Shown piece after piece: positions 41,206 through 53,931 of a stretch of 64,000 bases of DNA. The stretch covers positions 558,001 through 622,000 of the forward strand of contig VWZX01001051.1 of the NCBI GenBank assembly GCA_013399015.1, in the 5' to 3' direction. Every line of letters begins with the position of its first letter. The first letter of the stretch is position 1. A program made the position numbers and the translations under genes. This stretch comes from Galbula dea. Lineage: Eukaryota > Chordata > Aves > Piciformes > Galbulidae. The notes below the pieces were generated by a model. It saw nothing but the letters and a program-made list of their open reading frames with translations. It ran no database searches and was not told where the DNA came from.

Positions 41206-41403
41206 CCATAACAGCCTGTATACATAATTACTTAAGATATGGAAATGAGGGGAATGGAATAAAGTTTCAGCAGATTCAAATACTTCAAATAATTAAAAAA
41301 ACCTCTTTACTGGACCAGTGGTGCATTTGCTGCTGAGGTCTTTGCACTGATCTATACACAGCTGTAACTGAAGTTACAGTCATTCTTTACTCATCATTAG
41401 TTA

Positions 41404-41881
41404 ATCATAGAATGTCCTGAGTTCAAAGGGACCCACGAGGATCATCAAGTTCAACTCCTGTCTATCCACAGGACACTCCAAAAATTACATCACGTGTCAG
41501 AAAGTGTTGTCCAAATGTTTCTTGAATTCTTTCAGGTCTGGCACTGTGACTACTTCTCTGGGGAGCCTGTTCCAGTGCTCTAACACCCTCTGGGTGAAGA
41601 ACCTTTCCCTAATGTCCAACCAAAACCTACCCTGGCAGAGCTTCATGCCATTCCCTCATGTCCTGCCACTGGTCACTGGAGAGAGAAAGATCAGCATCTG
41701 CCCCTCCACTTTCCCTCATGAGGAAGTTAAAGACTCCTATGAGATCTCCCCTCAGTCTCCTCTTCTCCAGGCTGAACAAACCAAGTGACTTTAGGTGTTC
41801 TTCATATGCCTTCCTCTCTAGACCCCTCACCATCCTTATGGCTTTCCTCTGGATGCTCTGCAATAGCTTCATATCCCATAT
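41404..41881 (-). mobile_element. CR1 LINE, 3' ~480 bp (reverse)
   Basis: The + strand begins atcatagaatgtcctgag and reads 'gagcctgttccagtgctc', 'cctttccctaatgtccaacc', 'tctcctcttctccaggctga', all reverse complements of CR1 3' sequence. A partial frame (41872-41627) encodes [35 protein letters not shown], the CR1 RT C-terminal block, but frameshifts follow. It lies 200 bp from the solo LTR. Confidence 0.92.
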
Positions 41882-43870
41882 AAGGACTTACTAATTTATT
41901 AATTTAATAAATTCTCTGGAATCAAACAATTAAAGGCAATGGTCTGAATTTAAACTTGATTTATTGCACAGTTTGGATCCCTATAATGTGCTATAGGCAC
42001 ACCAGCTTGAGTTTTATACTACAGACAGAACTTTGCTGGGTTCCTGAGTCTCTGCTGTCTAGCTGAGTCCCACTGCAAGTGATAGGATCTGGCACTGCAA
42101 AAAAATTAAAATGTAATAAAACAAAAATCAAAGCTAAGGTTCTTAAGATTTACTTTTTACTTAGCATACAAGTTTCATAGATTTTTAAAACAGAAAATAG
42201 TATCAATTCAAAAGCATATATTCATGGATCAGAGAAAGAGAAAAACCACACATTTATTCCTCTGCTTCTACTTCAAGTTTGAAGGCCGCTCAGAGAATAT
42301 CAGATTCAGATGCACTTGATTTAATGCAGACACTGAGCTACCTTTTTGATCTCTAACTGGGCTTGCTTATTCTCATATATCATGTCCACTACCATCTTCT
42401 TCAAGCACAGTTGAGCAATGCCTCTGGCATCACAGCCACCAGCATCTTCCAGCAGATTGCCAGGCAGTCCATAAATGTTACTAGTGCTCAAAATGACACC
42501 AGATTCCAGGACTGGATGGCATCTATCAGCCCATCTAGTGAGCAGAAAGCAGAAGGCCTTGAGAAAGTATCCAGAGTCTGTAGCACAGTGGGTTTGGCAT
42601 GAGGTCTGAGCATCCAGGCTGCATAATCTCCTGGAGGAAGAAAAGTGGGGCACTTGCTGAATGAAGAGAAAATGTATCACACTGTGTTTGGGAAGGCAAA
42701 TAACTTCCTTAGTCCAGCCCTGGTCTGGTGAATTAGTTAATCTCTTGAACTGAATGGAGAGAACAGCATGAGATGTGGTGAGGGCAGAGGCAGCCACTAA
42801 TAAAGCCTAAAATTATACTCAACAGAAAACTCAAATACAGCACAATAAAACCAGCTCTGCAGTCCCTTTTTCACTCATTCCACTAATCCAGTTGGCTGCA
42901 GTAGGACCCTGGCCCTGATGTCCCAGGACAGCATGTGGACAGAGGTACTGCTCAGCCCCTCTACATCTGGGGCTGAACAACTCAGATAGGGTCAAATTAG
43001 CCAGCAGGATCCCAGCCCAGTCTCCAGCTGACCAAGCTCATTAGGTCTTTAGCTGCCAGGAAGGCAGGTGTGGCCTGCTGTAAGGCTGAACCCCCATGCA
43101 GAACCTGCCAAAGGTCAGCAGTCATCAGCTGACCAGCTGCAGGTCCTCCTGTGGGACCCTAGGGTCCAGCTGATAGGAGTAAGGAGAAGTGATGAGCGAG
43201 TCAAGAGCTCTGCAGAAGAGTAGTGGGGGAAGGAGCAGGTCTAGGGCGGGAAGAAGTCATTTGCATGCTCTGGTTAACTCTGCTCCTGAAAAGCAGGCTG
43301 AGCTAGGAAGGTGAAGATGCTGAATCTCCCTCAAAACACAGCTATAAAGTTAGTATTCCTAGGCATATTTTGGCAAACAGTATGAGTTAGAACCCCTTCA
43401 TCCCACAAGAACTGATTACTAAAAGTTTATCACAGGATAAACTTACCACAGGAGAAGAAAGAGGTTGATCTTTTCTTACAGGGAAAATGAGTGGGTTTCC
43501 ACACAAGCAGCTCAGAAATACAAAGAGTATTTTTTGTCCTGATGTGGTAATTAAGAGATATTTGCTAGGTTCTTATGTTAATTTTGTAATGTACAGGGTG
43601 CCTTTTGATCAGAGATCAGAATGTGCATTTCACTGAAGATCTCTACTTGGTTTCTTAAAAGATAAAAAAGACAAGAAGTTCTTCATGCACACAAAAAAAG
43701 CACAACTGCCTCCCTCAGTCAGAACATAAGCCAAGAGAGCACGATTTTCAGAGGTAATGTCGAACTGAGAAACTAATTTTGTTTTTAAAATGGCACAGAA
43801 TGATGCCCTTCACAGCAGTGGAGACCTACAGATTATGTGTTCCATTATTCTGACGCTATGAGGCATCCCT

Positions 43871-43890
43871 CTGCCTGCCTGCCTGCCTGC
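43871..43890. repeat. (CTGC)5 microsatellite
   Basis: Five perfect tandem copies of ctgc. Likely length-polymorphic. Confidence 0.9.
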
Positions 43891-45686
43891 AAGATCACCA
43901 CATACCACAGCAGAGCCTGCAGCACTCAGCCAGGTAGTAGGAGTTGAGAGAGGTGGAGCTCAGGTTTTCTAGACCATCATCTTCTCATGTATTTGTGGGC
44001 ACAATCTTCCTTAAATGAATGTGATTCACAGACAATACAAATCTTTCTTTCCAGTTGTTATTACTATTGAATATGCAAGATCTGACCACAGCAGCATATC
44101 TCCAAAGACAGTAGCTTTTTACATCTTGTTCTTCCTAATCCATTGGCTAAAGGTGGTTTCACAGTGCTAATTTCTACTCCTTCCAAGGACTACACCACAC
44201 TTTGGCACACAGGAGATTTGTTTACAGATGCCCTGTAATTAAGAGTTTGTTTTCTTGGCATGTATAACAAACCCCTCAGATTGTAATCTAGTCAGTGGAG
44301 GCTGTGGATAAACATCCCACAGAAAGGATACTTCTCCTCACTCTCTGAAAAGCTGCTTCTCAGAAGTATTGACCTTTTTGCAACTCTTAAAATGTCTGCC
44401 AGCCAAAGAGAGGTGTACATTACCAACATGTGATTTGCTAGTGTTACTCTGCATACTTCACAGGCGATTGCTTGCCAAGGTCAGCACAGAGCAGAATGAA
44501 ATGCTGAAAGTTCTCCAGCTTACCATCATTTAAAAGATCTGGATTGTATTCGTTCTTGACCATAAGCAGTATCTTTGGGACTGTATTTTGGTTAAGAGGA
44601 GTGAGCATGCAGCAGTGTGTGAGAGAGACATCACGAATATAACCGGCCACGTTCACAATCTTCCATAGGTATTTATATGAACAGAAGAATCAGGAAGTGA
44701 TTGCCTGTAACCAAGAGAGACTGTGTTTGACTGTGAGAACTTGCATACTCCTGAAGCATCTGTAATGACAAGATTATGCAAATATCTTGTTTGAACTTCT
44801 GCAGGACCTCAGTCCAGAATTTTCAAAACGCTTTTTCTACTCGAGGATTACTTGAGACCTATCTCTAATCACAGAAAGCCCATTCTGGCAAAGGCTCCTA
44901 CTGAATTAGTCTGTGTGAAAGAAAACACTTACCTCAAGGTTACACGGCAAGGACACAAAGTGATTTTCAGGAAAACAGCAGCACAGGAGGGGGTAGGCTG
45001 GTCTTGCCCTGTGTCAGAAGCTTAGCTGCCTGCTGCCCAGCTGAGTCGCTCAGGCAGGTAAGAGCCATTCACTTTCCCTGTAGCCCTTTGCAGGGCACAG
45101 AGCCCTTTGGTGTGCTGTAAGGACAAGCCCATTCCTAAGATTGGCTTCCTTCCTCTGCAGTTCAGAAATGCTGCCAAATTGCAATCAGGTGGAAACTTCT
45201 GGTGACATAATTAAGCTGGGCTGAGTTCAAGTGAAAGATTTATCAGAGGTGAAATACCACTTCCAGGCCCCTTGGCCACCCAGTACTAACAAGATAAACA
45301 GAAAGGGCAAATACGTCCTTATCCCACGCTAGTGAGGTGTATGTATATGCCTTCTCACTCTGAGTGTTTATCATAAGAGACATCTTCGGATGCACTGAAG
45401 GAGCCCATCTCTCCATCTCTTCTCTGTCTTCTGGTGGGGAAGGACTTGGCTAGAAAAGTTTTGGACTACAACCAGAGCAGTGCAAAGGGCTGGAAATCTT
45501 TCAGTAAAAAGATTAAACAGAAAGACTTAGGTTTAGTGCCTGGAAAGTAATACTTGTTAACTCTGAAACTCCTGGAGGCTTGACCTGGCTATTTCTAGAA
45601 CCATATAAACAAGAGTAATGAATTTTCATCATGGCTGGTGGGACCAAAGTCATTAGGAACAAATAAATCCACATTGCTTAATTAAT

Positions 45687-45722
45687 ATTGTGAAATGTAC
45701 CTTGTGGATTGTGAAATGTACC
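45687..45722. repeat. Short tandem duplication, period 21
   Basis: The unit attgtgaaatgtacc occurs at 45687-45701 and 45708-45722. Confidence 0.85.
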
Positions 45723-46299
45723 GATCCCCCAAAAGGCAGAATACTTGTGGTTTGTTGTTACTAACTTTACTAAATTTGTTGTGCCAGAGCACTGAGTGAC
45801 TTATGATAAAATTCCCCAACAGGGTATCAGAGCTAGATCATACTGTTATTTTACAGAGGAGAGTCACTATACAATTTTAGAGTCAAATCCTGGAATACCG
45901 TGTTCAGTCTTCAGGGAAAGAAACAAGGGTTTTGCCCAGGATGGGGGGAGGAAAATAAAGTAAGATGACTATGAAATACTTTTTCTTTTGCAGAAAATAA
46001 AGGAAGCTGCTCATAGCAGGAGAAGAATGGAGGGGGAGTTTTACCCTTCACATTTTTACTTCTCAATAAGCCATCTCAGAATAATACCCACTGGTGGTGG
46101 GAGAAACAAGCTCCCAGGCCTCAGTTCAACAAGGCGGTCCATGTGCGTCCTGGGATGGCCGTGGTGAAGCAGAAGCTGGGGGTGGGCTGGGGCTGAATAC
46201 GGATGCTGGCGGTCACCCGACAGGCAGGTCGCTGCCCTTCCCAGGACCAGGGAATGCACTTAAAGAACCAGCAAGCCAGACAGCTTTCTTATAGCAAGT

Positions 46300-46305
46300 T
46301 TTATT
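46300..46305 (-). terminator. MYF5 poly(A) signal
   Basis: AATAAA on the - strand (tttatt on +), 268 bp past the stop codon at 46573-46575. The implied 3' UTR is about 290 nt with cleavage near 46280. It is the first canonical signal downstream of the CDS. Confidence 0.75.
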
Positions 46306-46319
46306 TGCAGCGGGGATTC

Positions 46320-47170
46320 CAGGGTAGGGCGTGTCCCCAGTCCCAGGGTCTGTCTGGCCCGGGTGGGGGGACACCGGGCTGGGGCTCGACGGGGTGCTTT
46401 GCACCCAGCCCTGGAGGGATGTGGCTGGCCAAGCGGCGCTGTGGCTGCCCCTCGCCCGAGAAGCATTTGCAGGACGAGGCTGGGCGAAGGGGGCGGCCTC
46501 GGCGGGAGCGCAGCGGCCCCAGGAGGCGGTGGCAGGCGCGGGGTCCCGTCCTCCCGTCCTCCCCGGGGCCCCTCATAGTGCCTGGTAGGTCCGTCGGGGC
46601 GGCGGTGTCCCGGGCGTCCCCGGCCCCGAGTCGATGCTGGCGCTTGACGAGAAGGAGTCGGCATCGCGAAGGGGCAGCCCCGGCTCCTCCGCCGGGGAGA
46701 GGCGGTCCACGATGCTGGAGAGGCAGTCCAGACTGGACAGGGCGCTGCTCTGCTCGGCGGCATACCCTGCGGCCGGAGGCGGGTGGGGAGGAGGACACAG
46801 GACGGGACGAGGACGACAGCGTGTTACAGCGGGGTCCTGCGCTGCCCTCCCCAAGCGCCCCGCACCCGGGCCTGCCGGCGTGTCGGGCTTACCGTGGGAC
46901 ATCTCGGAGCAGTAAACGGCCTCAAAGCTGCTGCCTCTCGCCGACCAGACGGGGCTGCCGCAGTCGGCCTGCAAGACAGCGAGGGGCGAGTGCCAGCCCG
47001 GCCGCCCCCACCACGGGGGCAGTGGGACGCTCCCCTCGGAAGGAAAGGGCCTTGAAGGCCAGCGAGGAGGGAGTCGCGGCGCTCCGGGCAGCAACCCCCC
47101 GGCCAGGCTGCCGCTGTGCGGGGCCTTCCCTGTCTCACCCCGCCCCACTCCTTACCCCTCTGCTGCACAG
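46320..47170. other. CpG-rich island over MYF5 exons 2-3
   Basis: GC and CpG content rise sharply over the 3' exons, intron 1 and part of the 3' UTR. This opens very long spurious frames on the opposite strand, such as 46203-47243. Its position over the 3' end rather than the promoter is unusual. Confidence 0.7.
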
Positions 47171-47960
47171 GCTAAGCTGGGTGTGGGGGGAGGACGAGCC
47201 CCCGAGGTCTGGGGCGCTTGTTGGGTGCCCTCTGGCAGAGTAACGGTCCCCCCAAGCATTCCTGGAAAGCCCGTGTGCATGCTCAGCGTTAAATCTGGGA
47301 AGGGGCCTGTTTTAAAGTAAACCTCCTGATGTCCAGCTGCATTCAGCCCATCCCACACCCATGGGACAGGTCCCATAACTCTGGGCCGAGGGGGACCTGC
47401 CTGCAGGCCTTCTTGGAGTTCCCACGGCCCCATGGCACCTGCCCCTCTCTTACCATCCCATCAGAGCAGCTGGAAGTGGGGCTGGTCGGTTCAGAGCAGC
47501 TCTGTCCTGGCAGGTGATAGTAGTTTTCTACCTGTTCCCTCAAGAGTTCTTGGAGGCTCTCGATGTATCTGATGGCATTTCTCAGGATCTCAACTTTGGG
47601 GAGTCTTTGGTTAGGGTTGGCAGTGGTGCACCTCTTCAGGGTCTCAAAAGCCTGATTCACTTTCTTCAGCCTTCTCCTCTCCCTCATGGTGGCCGCCTTC
47701 CGCCGGTCCATTGTGGTGGATTTTCTCTTGCAGGCTTTGCAAGCCCACATGAGGCAGTGGCCGGCCTGGTGGTGACCGGTAGGAGCTCGAACATGCTCCT
47801 CTTCCTCGGAGCAGGCGGGCTCGGAGGGCTCGTGGGCGCTGAAGGGAGGCAGGTCCCTGGGCTCAAAATCCTCGGGGAACTCGCCCTCTGGGGAAGAGAG
47901 GCAAGAGCTGTCATAGAAGAGCTCGGACGGGGAGAACTGGCAGCTGTCCATCACCTCCAT
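46573..47960 (-). CDS. MYF5: MYF5, myogenic factor 5 (complete, 3 exons)
   Basis: This bHLH transcription factor commits cells to the skeletal-muscle lineage. It acts in the nucleus as an E-protein heterodimer on CANNTG sites. CDS exons are 47454-47960 (169 codons), 46893-46968 and 46573-46766, joined at phases 0 and 1, giving 258 aa. Introns of 485 and 126 bp have GT-AG ends (GTAAGA..TTGCAG; GTAAGC..CCGCAG). The ATG at 47958-47960 opens [20 protein letters not shown], the conserved MYF5 N-terminus. The His/Cys-Trp segment [13 protein letters not shown] is at 68-80. The basic region [13 protein letters not shown] is at 85-97, with the myogenic Ala-Thr pair, and the HLH runs to about 136. The C-terminal helix [14 protein letters not shown] is at 205-218. 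Nothing is missing. The CDS is GC-rich, especially exons 2-3. Expression is probably driven by the TATA promoter at ~48.09 kb plus distal enhancers. Confidence 0.98.
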
Positions 47961-48061
47961 CGGCGCAGTAGAGGCGTCAGCGTGGGGCGGCAGCCACCGG
48001 CTCTCGGCGAGGTGCTCAGCAGCGTGCTGGGGCAATTTCCTCAGTAATTAGTGACCTGAGA

Positions 48062-48150
48062 CGAAGTGTCCTTTGGCTGATGAAGGGGGCCCTTATATAT
48101 ACATGTAAAGGGAGGCTGGTCCTCAGCGGCCAGTCTTTATTAGCATATCC
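48062..48150 (-). promoter_or_regulatory. MYF5 core promoter
   Basis: On the - strand TATATATAAGG lies at 48091-48101, about 135 bp before the ATG, placing transcription start near 48065 and giving a 5' UTR of ~105 nt. A POU octamer variant, ATGCTAAT on the - strand, lies at 48139-48146, about 75 bp upstream of the predicted start. The TATA assignment is seen in sequence; factor binding is inferred. Confidence 0.75.
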
Positions 48151-51100
48151 CACCACATCCCCTGTCGGGGGTTGTCTGGGCAAGCCCCTTCCAGTCCCCA
48201 GGAGACAATTTGCTCCGCACTGCTCCTTTGGAGAGCCGTGAGTTGGGCACTTCTGTAACGAACGACCTCCCCAAAACTGGTTTAGACAGCTCCGAAGTTT
48301 AAACCAAATCTGGGAATTTGCTGTTTGGGTATGGAAAGAGAGACAGTGGACACACACGAACTGCTGACATTTACTACAGAGCGGTTCCTCGTCTCTGCGT
48401 TCCCATCTCACATCACATACTGCAGCGGGAGGGATGAGGGCTCTCTCTCCACGGGGAATTAACGTAAAGTCCGCGCCGCACCCCCCCCCAGCACCTACAG
48501 TGTCTACTTGAGTATCTTTATTCTCCGTATCTCGTGTTCCAGGTCTAACCTGAAACAATTCTCTCCTCTTCTCAGACCGAAGCTTTGTTCCTTTATCTTG
48601 AGGACCACTTCGTTCTGTAGATAAAAGCTGTGTCACCAACCGTTTAAATTTACAAACCGGGGGACAAAAATGCACAGCTACGTGTGCCAAGGAGAGACGA
48701 GAAGGGGCAAACCTGTATTTTAGCGCCATCGGATCGGGTCACAGGGGAAGATAACTCACAAAAGTTAAGTGTAGATGTTTGCTCCGAGGCAAATTCCCCT
48801 TCCCATTCTTTCTCCTACTCGTGTGACCTGGTCCTGCTAGAGACACAAAAGTCGAGCAGTGCCTTGGGTTTGCTAATTTTCTGCTTTCAGGCAAACTTGT
48901 ACCGTTACAGATGCGTCCCAGCTGCCAGTGCAACAAACCCCTCCTGGAAGTGTAAAATTTCTAACCCCGCAATCCCTAAGTAACTTTACACAAGCCAGGG
49001 ACAAAAGCTTTGCAGAGCTCCAGCCGCAGCAGTAGCTGAGCGGAGCGGTGCAAGGGTCATTAGAGTGGTAATGAAGCCATTTAACAGGCATTTGCTAACG
49101 CGCAGGAATCCTTTGGTTTCATCCAGGTGGCTTTTGTAGTTGAGGAAAATATTATGAGAAGGCAAAGGAAACCTTCCCTACCTGGGAATAAAATTATGTG
49201 ACCTAAGTTAACTCAAATGGAGAGCAAGTGACCCAGCTACGGAGCCGGTCTGTGTGCCCAGGAAAAAGGCGTCTTCAGTTAGCCTCTCTTCAGGAAGAGG
49301 TAACGTGGAGGGCATGGCTATCCGGTTGTCTCAAGGAGTTGCTCTTCAAGCGAGCAAGGTGGGTAGGGAACATCTTAGAGAGGTGCCTTGCACAAGTGCA
49401 CACCGCTGGATGGAAAGCCTTCCGACCCACCCGCGCGAGGAAGCGAACTGCTGGCCACTGCGGCTGGGGCAGGGGCCGGAGAGACCCCATCTGCTCCTCG
49501 ATCCCCCAAAAGGCAGATTTCCGCTCTTAGGCTAAAACGTTTCCAGCCCATGCACACACCCTTCTTCCTACAAGCCGATGTCTAAAGGCTGTGGAAAGCT
49601 AAATCTGCAGTGCTTCGGTTTATTTGGTGCCATAAACGGGGGGAAGCCCCCTTTGAAATGAATACTGTAGGAAAAGCAGAGCACTGATAAAGGAGTCAAG
49701 TTAAGGAAAGCTCAGAATTTCAGACTTCTGCCTCTCCGAAGTGCAGGCTGCTGCTTAGTTGGGCCACATCTGAAACAGGGCTCTTTCCTATTGTTTTCCT
49801 AAGAAACCATCAAGCCAGAAGGGATTCTGCTCGGCAGTAACTTGAACTCTTCACTGGGCTGTGGCGTGCACACAGACACACACACAAGAGTTTGATTTAC
49901 CGCGTTCGCGCTGGCTAAAATAGACCTGTTTACAGATTTATGCTTTGTGCACAAATAAACTTGATCTTTAAAGTGCAGTTCTGATCACCTTCCAGGGGTT
50001 TCTCTCCAAGCATGTGTGTGGATCTCCCGGTGCATAATGCCAGCCCTCTCGGTGCCCCTCTCCTGGAGTGCAGAGCTTTAGCTCCCAACTTTAACTCTTA
50101 ATCGAGCACGGCTGGGGTTCTTGAGAAACGTGCCTTTTCCAAAAAGTCTTTGAAGAGCTAGAATTCGTTTCCTTTTTCCTTGAATATTTTGGGGGAAGGG
50201 GAAGAAGGGATGGAAGACCCTGTCACTCAGGAAGAAAAAAACCTGTAATTAGTATCCCTTAAGAGCCTCCGGCTCCTTTGGTAAAGTGATCTCAAAACAA
50301 ATTTGCAAAAGTGCAGTAGGCGAGTGGAACTAAAGAAAGGGAAGAGAAAACACAAACTACGAGGCTGGCTAATGAGGCTGCCGGGCAAATGGGGGAGCGG
50401 CTGCGGGAGGCGGGGGGGGGAGTGGGGGTAGTGCTGTATTTCAGGAGGCTCAAGTCCGAAAAGCGGGGAATAGCTTGAATATCAGGCACTGTCTGCTCCT
50501 GTGGACAGGCAGAGACAAAACGATAAACATCTCAGGACCTCTTTAAATGCTGTTTTCACTCCAACTTTTCTGTCTCTGCAGCAATTGCCGTGCCGCACCT
50601 ATTTCTGGAGGGATTCAATCCCACGTAGGGAGCATCTGAAGACGGTGCAAGCTTTTCTACAAGATCCATGCCTTTCTATTTGAGTAATGAAAATCCGACC
50701 GAAACTATAAGTCCCCGGACCGGAGGATTCAGAAGTGTTTTGGGGCCCACCTGGGTGCTCCCCGCCGTGCCCTCAGCGAGCACTCCACGCCCCTCTGGAG
50801 CACAGCCGATTTCTGCCGACCTCGACGGAGTGAACGCCCAGGCCCCGTCGCGGGACACCAACCGGCAACAAAAGCATCACTCGGAAGTGTGGTTTATTTA
50901 ACGGTGTGTGCGGAGACGGCGACGCCCGGCACAAGCAGAGCCGTCGAGTCGCTCCGTGTCGCCCTCACCCCCGCCTCTCCTCTCCGGCTGCCGGTGGGTG
51001 CCGCTCCGCGCCGCCCCGCACTGCCCCGACAGCAAAACTGTTTCGCAGTTGGACTGGGGAGGAGGGGGGCAGTCGCTCCCAGCCGTGTGGGAAACGTTTG

Positions 51101-53900
51101 GTTCCCCCCGACGCCGGGAACCCTCCGCACCTAAGTAAACACATTAGTACCTGCCAGAGGGATTTGTATGGAAGACAGCTGAAGAAGGCATTGGCCTCTG
51201 CTGGCACCCCGGGACTCCCAAGAGAGATCAAAGGGACACGAGGGGGGTTTTAGAAGCCTTGAGACTGGGAAAAGTTGCTAGTTCCTGCTATCGGAGGGAC
51301 GTCCCAGCGAGCACATGGTCCAATTTCTCAACCTCCTCCCTGCCCTGCCCCCCACTTCCATTCCCCAGCTCATTCTTCACAGAAAGATAGAAGCTCTGGG
51401 AAAATCGTATGGGTTCTCCTAGGCAGCAGCGGTCCAAGTGGGAATTTTCCCTGTGGAAATAGCTGCTGGGTCGACTCGATGATTGCCCGCCTCGCCCTAG
51501 ACCTCAGAAAATAAGCCGAGCCCGCTCCCGGGTGCCCTCTTTTCCCTCCGGCTGGCGGGTGGTTTGACGGCGGAAAATAAAGACGCACGATTTAAAAAAA
51601 AATGCTTTAAAAGTTTGGTCGCATAACTTTAGAAAACAGCGGTGAGAAAGTAGCAGCACTGCAAACACCCCGCCTCCCCCCGCCCATCGTTCACCGACCC
51701 GGCAGGCAGCTGGAGAGAGCGGCCGTGCTCTGGTGGCTGGGCACACCGCACTGCTGCCGCGGGCACCCCTCGCCCGGGCCGCCGGTACACCCGCACCCCC
51801 TTGGCTCCCGGGGGAGCGGAGCAGGGAAAGGTCGGTGTTCCTGGGCGCAGCGCTCCGGCCAGCTCTCTCGTGTGAAGCAATCTGGGATGGAGCGGAGGGA
51901 GCCAGAGGGGACACTTGGATTCGTGTAAAAACTTCCGTCACTTTTGTGTGCGGCCCCTCCGGAAAAATACTTGATTAAATCACAAACCTCTTGTCCTTAC
52001 CGAGTACTACCCTTTGATTTTGTGGTTCCAGGGCCCTGTTTGCTTTGGCTGGGGACTTAGGTAAAGATTATCGTTATTAATATCAAACACAAACATTTAA
52101 ATTGCAAGCACACCAAGAACCTTCACTGGGAATCCCGACAAGTCAGCGGCAGCCGCAGGGGTCATGGAGAGTCTCTTCGGGATATATTTTCTTTATTTAA
52201 TGAAAAAAACACTCTCCTTTAGGCAAACGTACTTCAAACAATCGCTCGAGTTACCCTGCTGCTGGAGGAGACCCTGCCGTGAGGGTCCTACCTGGCGGAC
52301 GGACCAGCATGCTAGGCTGATGGCAAACCTGACAGCAGTTTGGCAGGGTGTCGGCATGACACGGTGGTTTAGAGGGTGCTTCAGCACTCCTCCTGCCTCT
52401 CTGCGGGAGGCGGCTCCTACGGGATTCCTGTCCGGCTGCTGCTGCATCAGGCGTGTCAGCTGCGTGTGGCCCTTCTCTTTGACCTGGCGGGACCTGAACA
52501 AATGATTAGGGAAGGATCTGAAACACCCTGTTGCTGATCGAGTCCCTTCGCTACAGAAACGAACTGTAACATCTTCGCTCTGTCGCCAAAACGCAGAGTA
52601 TACTTGCACCCCAGAGCGCTGCTTTCTGAAGGGCCCGAGAATTCCCCGAGGCAAAGGGGGAAAGTGTCGTATCACTACGTGCCCACCACACTGTGCCACC
52701 GCAATTACACTTTACCCATTAGAAAGCAATTACAGAGAATGCTTGAACAATTTAAAAACCAGTCTGGCCACAGTGATAAAAAACCATGGGAAATCTAGCT
52801 CCGGGGCAGTCTCTCCTTCGGGCGGACGCACCCGTGCCCGGGCCGGCCGAGAAGGGGGACTGATACCTTCCCGAACGTGGCCATGACCTTTCAAAAAAAA
52901 AGAAATTAAAAAAACCCAGTGGTTAAAGGTGACGAGGAGAGCGCCCGCGGGCAGGGTGAAGTATGTGGTACCCCTTCGCTTTTGCCAGCTCTCTGGCGAG
53001 CCCTGCGTGTTTGTAGGGCAGAGCGTGCTGTTCCCCGGTGGTCGCCCCTTCCCGGGGGTATAAACAATCCGTTACAGACTGTAACGCTCTGACTACAAGC
53101 AGCTCCTATCCACCGTCCTGAGAGGGGCTCTGTTTTTTTCACATCACTCACTGAAAACTTCTTATGTTGTTGCCCCCCCCCAACTCCTTTTCGTCCGCTT
53201 AACTCTTTCCTCCCTGGGGGACCCCATTCATTCTCTTTTCCCTCAGGTTCAAGGAAGTCAAGGGGAGTTACCTTTCCTGGGAAGAAATCATAGCTCCCAG
53301 GGGAGCAGAATCTCGACACAGACTTGACGCCCCGTGAGGGTAGCAAGCCCGTCAGTTCAACCGCGAACAAGGCCTGCGTTCACGTCTTCGGCTGCCGAGA
53401 GAAAAAGGTGGGACGCGCCGAGCCCCTCTCTTCCCAAGAACCAGGGCGAGGGGCTCTTGGCGCTTCCCCTTTCCAAGTTCACCCACCCTGTGCAGGACAA
53501 GACCGGAGGAACGTCCCTGCCTTGCGAGCTATGCAAGCGGTATTGTGGGACATTCTGGGGGAAACAGTACCGCTCTGGGTACGGGAGGGAGGAGAACATT
53601 CTGCAGTCACAGCGAGGAAAGGGGCCGCGGAACGCTGCAGGCCCTGCCCAGGCAGCCCTCCCCGCCTGGCTTCACGGGCAGCGGGAGGGACGGCGGGTAA
53701 CTAACGCCGCGGCTGCGGACCCCGGTAGCGAGAGACTCTCCTTAGAGGACAAAAGGAAGGAAAATTGTGTTCCAAGTGCTGTTTCCAGTCACATGAGTCC
53801 TGTATCGGCTATGTGTGACTCTTCAGGGCTTGATCTCGCTGAAGTCGGTGGAGGGTTTTAGCTCCGGGATAGGTTTATTGCTTAATTATGAGAGAGGGGG
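48151..53900. promoter_or_regulatory. MYF6-MYF5 intergenic interval, likely regulatory
   Basis: This ~5.8 kb interval separates the MYF6 3' end from the MYF5 promoter. In mouse the corresponding Mrf4-Myf5 interval carries Myf5 enhancers, including the early epaxial and branchial-arch elements. Strong E-boxes are visible: CACCTG at 50748-50753, and CAGCTG at 51176-51181, 51707-51712 and 52457-52462. No CR1 or LTR insertion is recognisable across the interval, unlike the flanking desert, which fits constraint. Which bases match known enhancers cannot be told without alignment. Confidence 0.55.
50700..51900. other. Intergenic CpG-rich islands
   Basis: Two dense CpG clusters (about 50.75-51.13 kb and 51.47-51.90 kb) lie 2.8-3.9 kb upstream of MYF5 and are not at any recognised promoter. 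Frames are open in several directions because of GC content; none encodes a recognisable domain. Confidence 0.6.
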
Positions 53901-53931
53901 AAACACTGTAACACAAAGAGTTTTATTTTAC

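Larger units (their letters stand above)
41882..46250. other. Intergenic, downstream of MYF5
   Basis: No gene was recognised. A 158-codon - strand frame (42797-42321) starts with GTG and has no recognisable domain. A (CTGC)5 run lies at 43871-43890. A 15 bp unit attgtgaaatgtacc is repeated at 45687 and 45708. Confidence 0.6.

Noticed and set aside
46203..47243. 346-codon + strand open frame
   Set aside because: It lies antisense to MYF5 exons 2-3 in very GC-rich DNA and is rich in Arg, Pro and Gly. It has no domain and is explained as a shadow of the real gene.
47514..48047. 177-codon + strand frame
   Set aside because: It is exactly antisense to the MYF5 bHLH exon, a shadow produced by the codon pattern of that exon.
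51504..51941. 145-codon - strand frame in the CpG island
   Set aside because: Composition is driven by GC-rich sequence, with overlapping frames on both strands; no domain.
52193..52699. 168-codon - strand frame between MYF6 and MYF5
   Set aside because: No recognisable domain and no promoter or poly(A) context; more likely chance in regulatory DNA.
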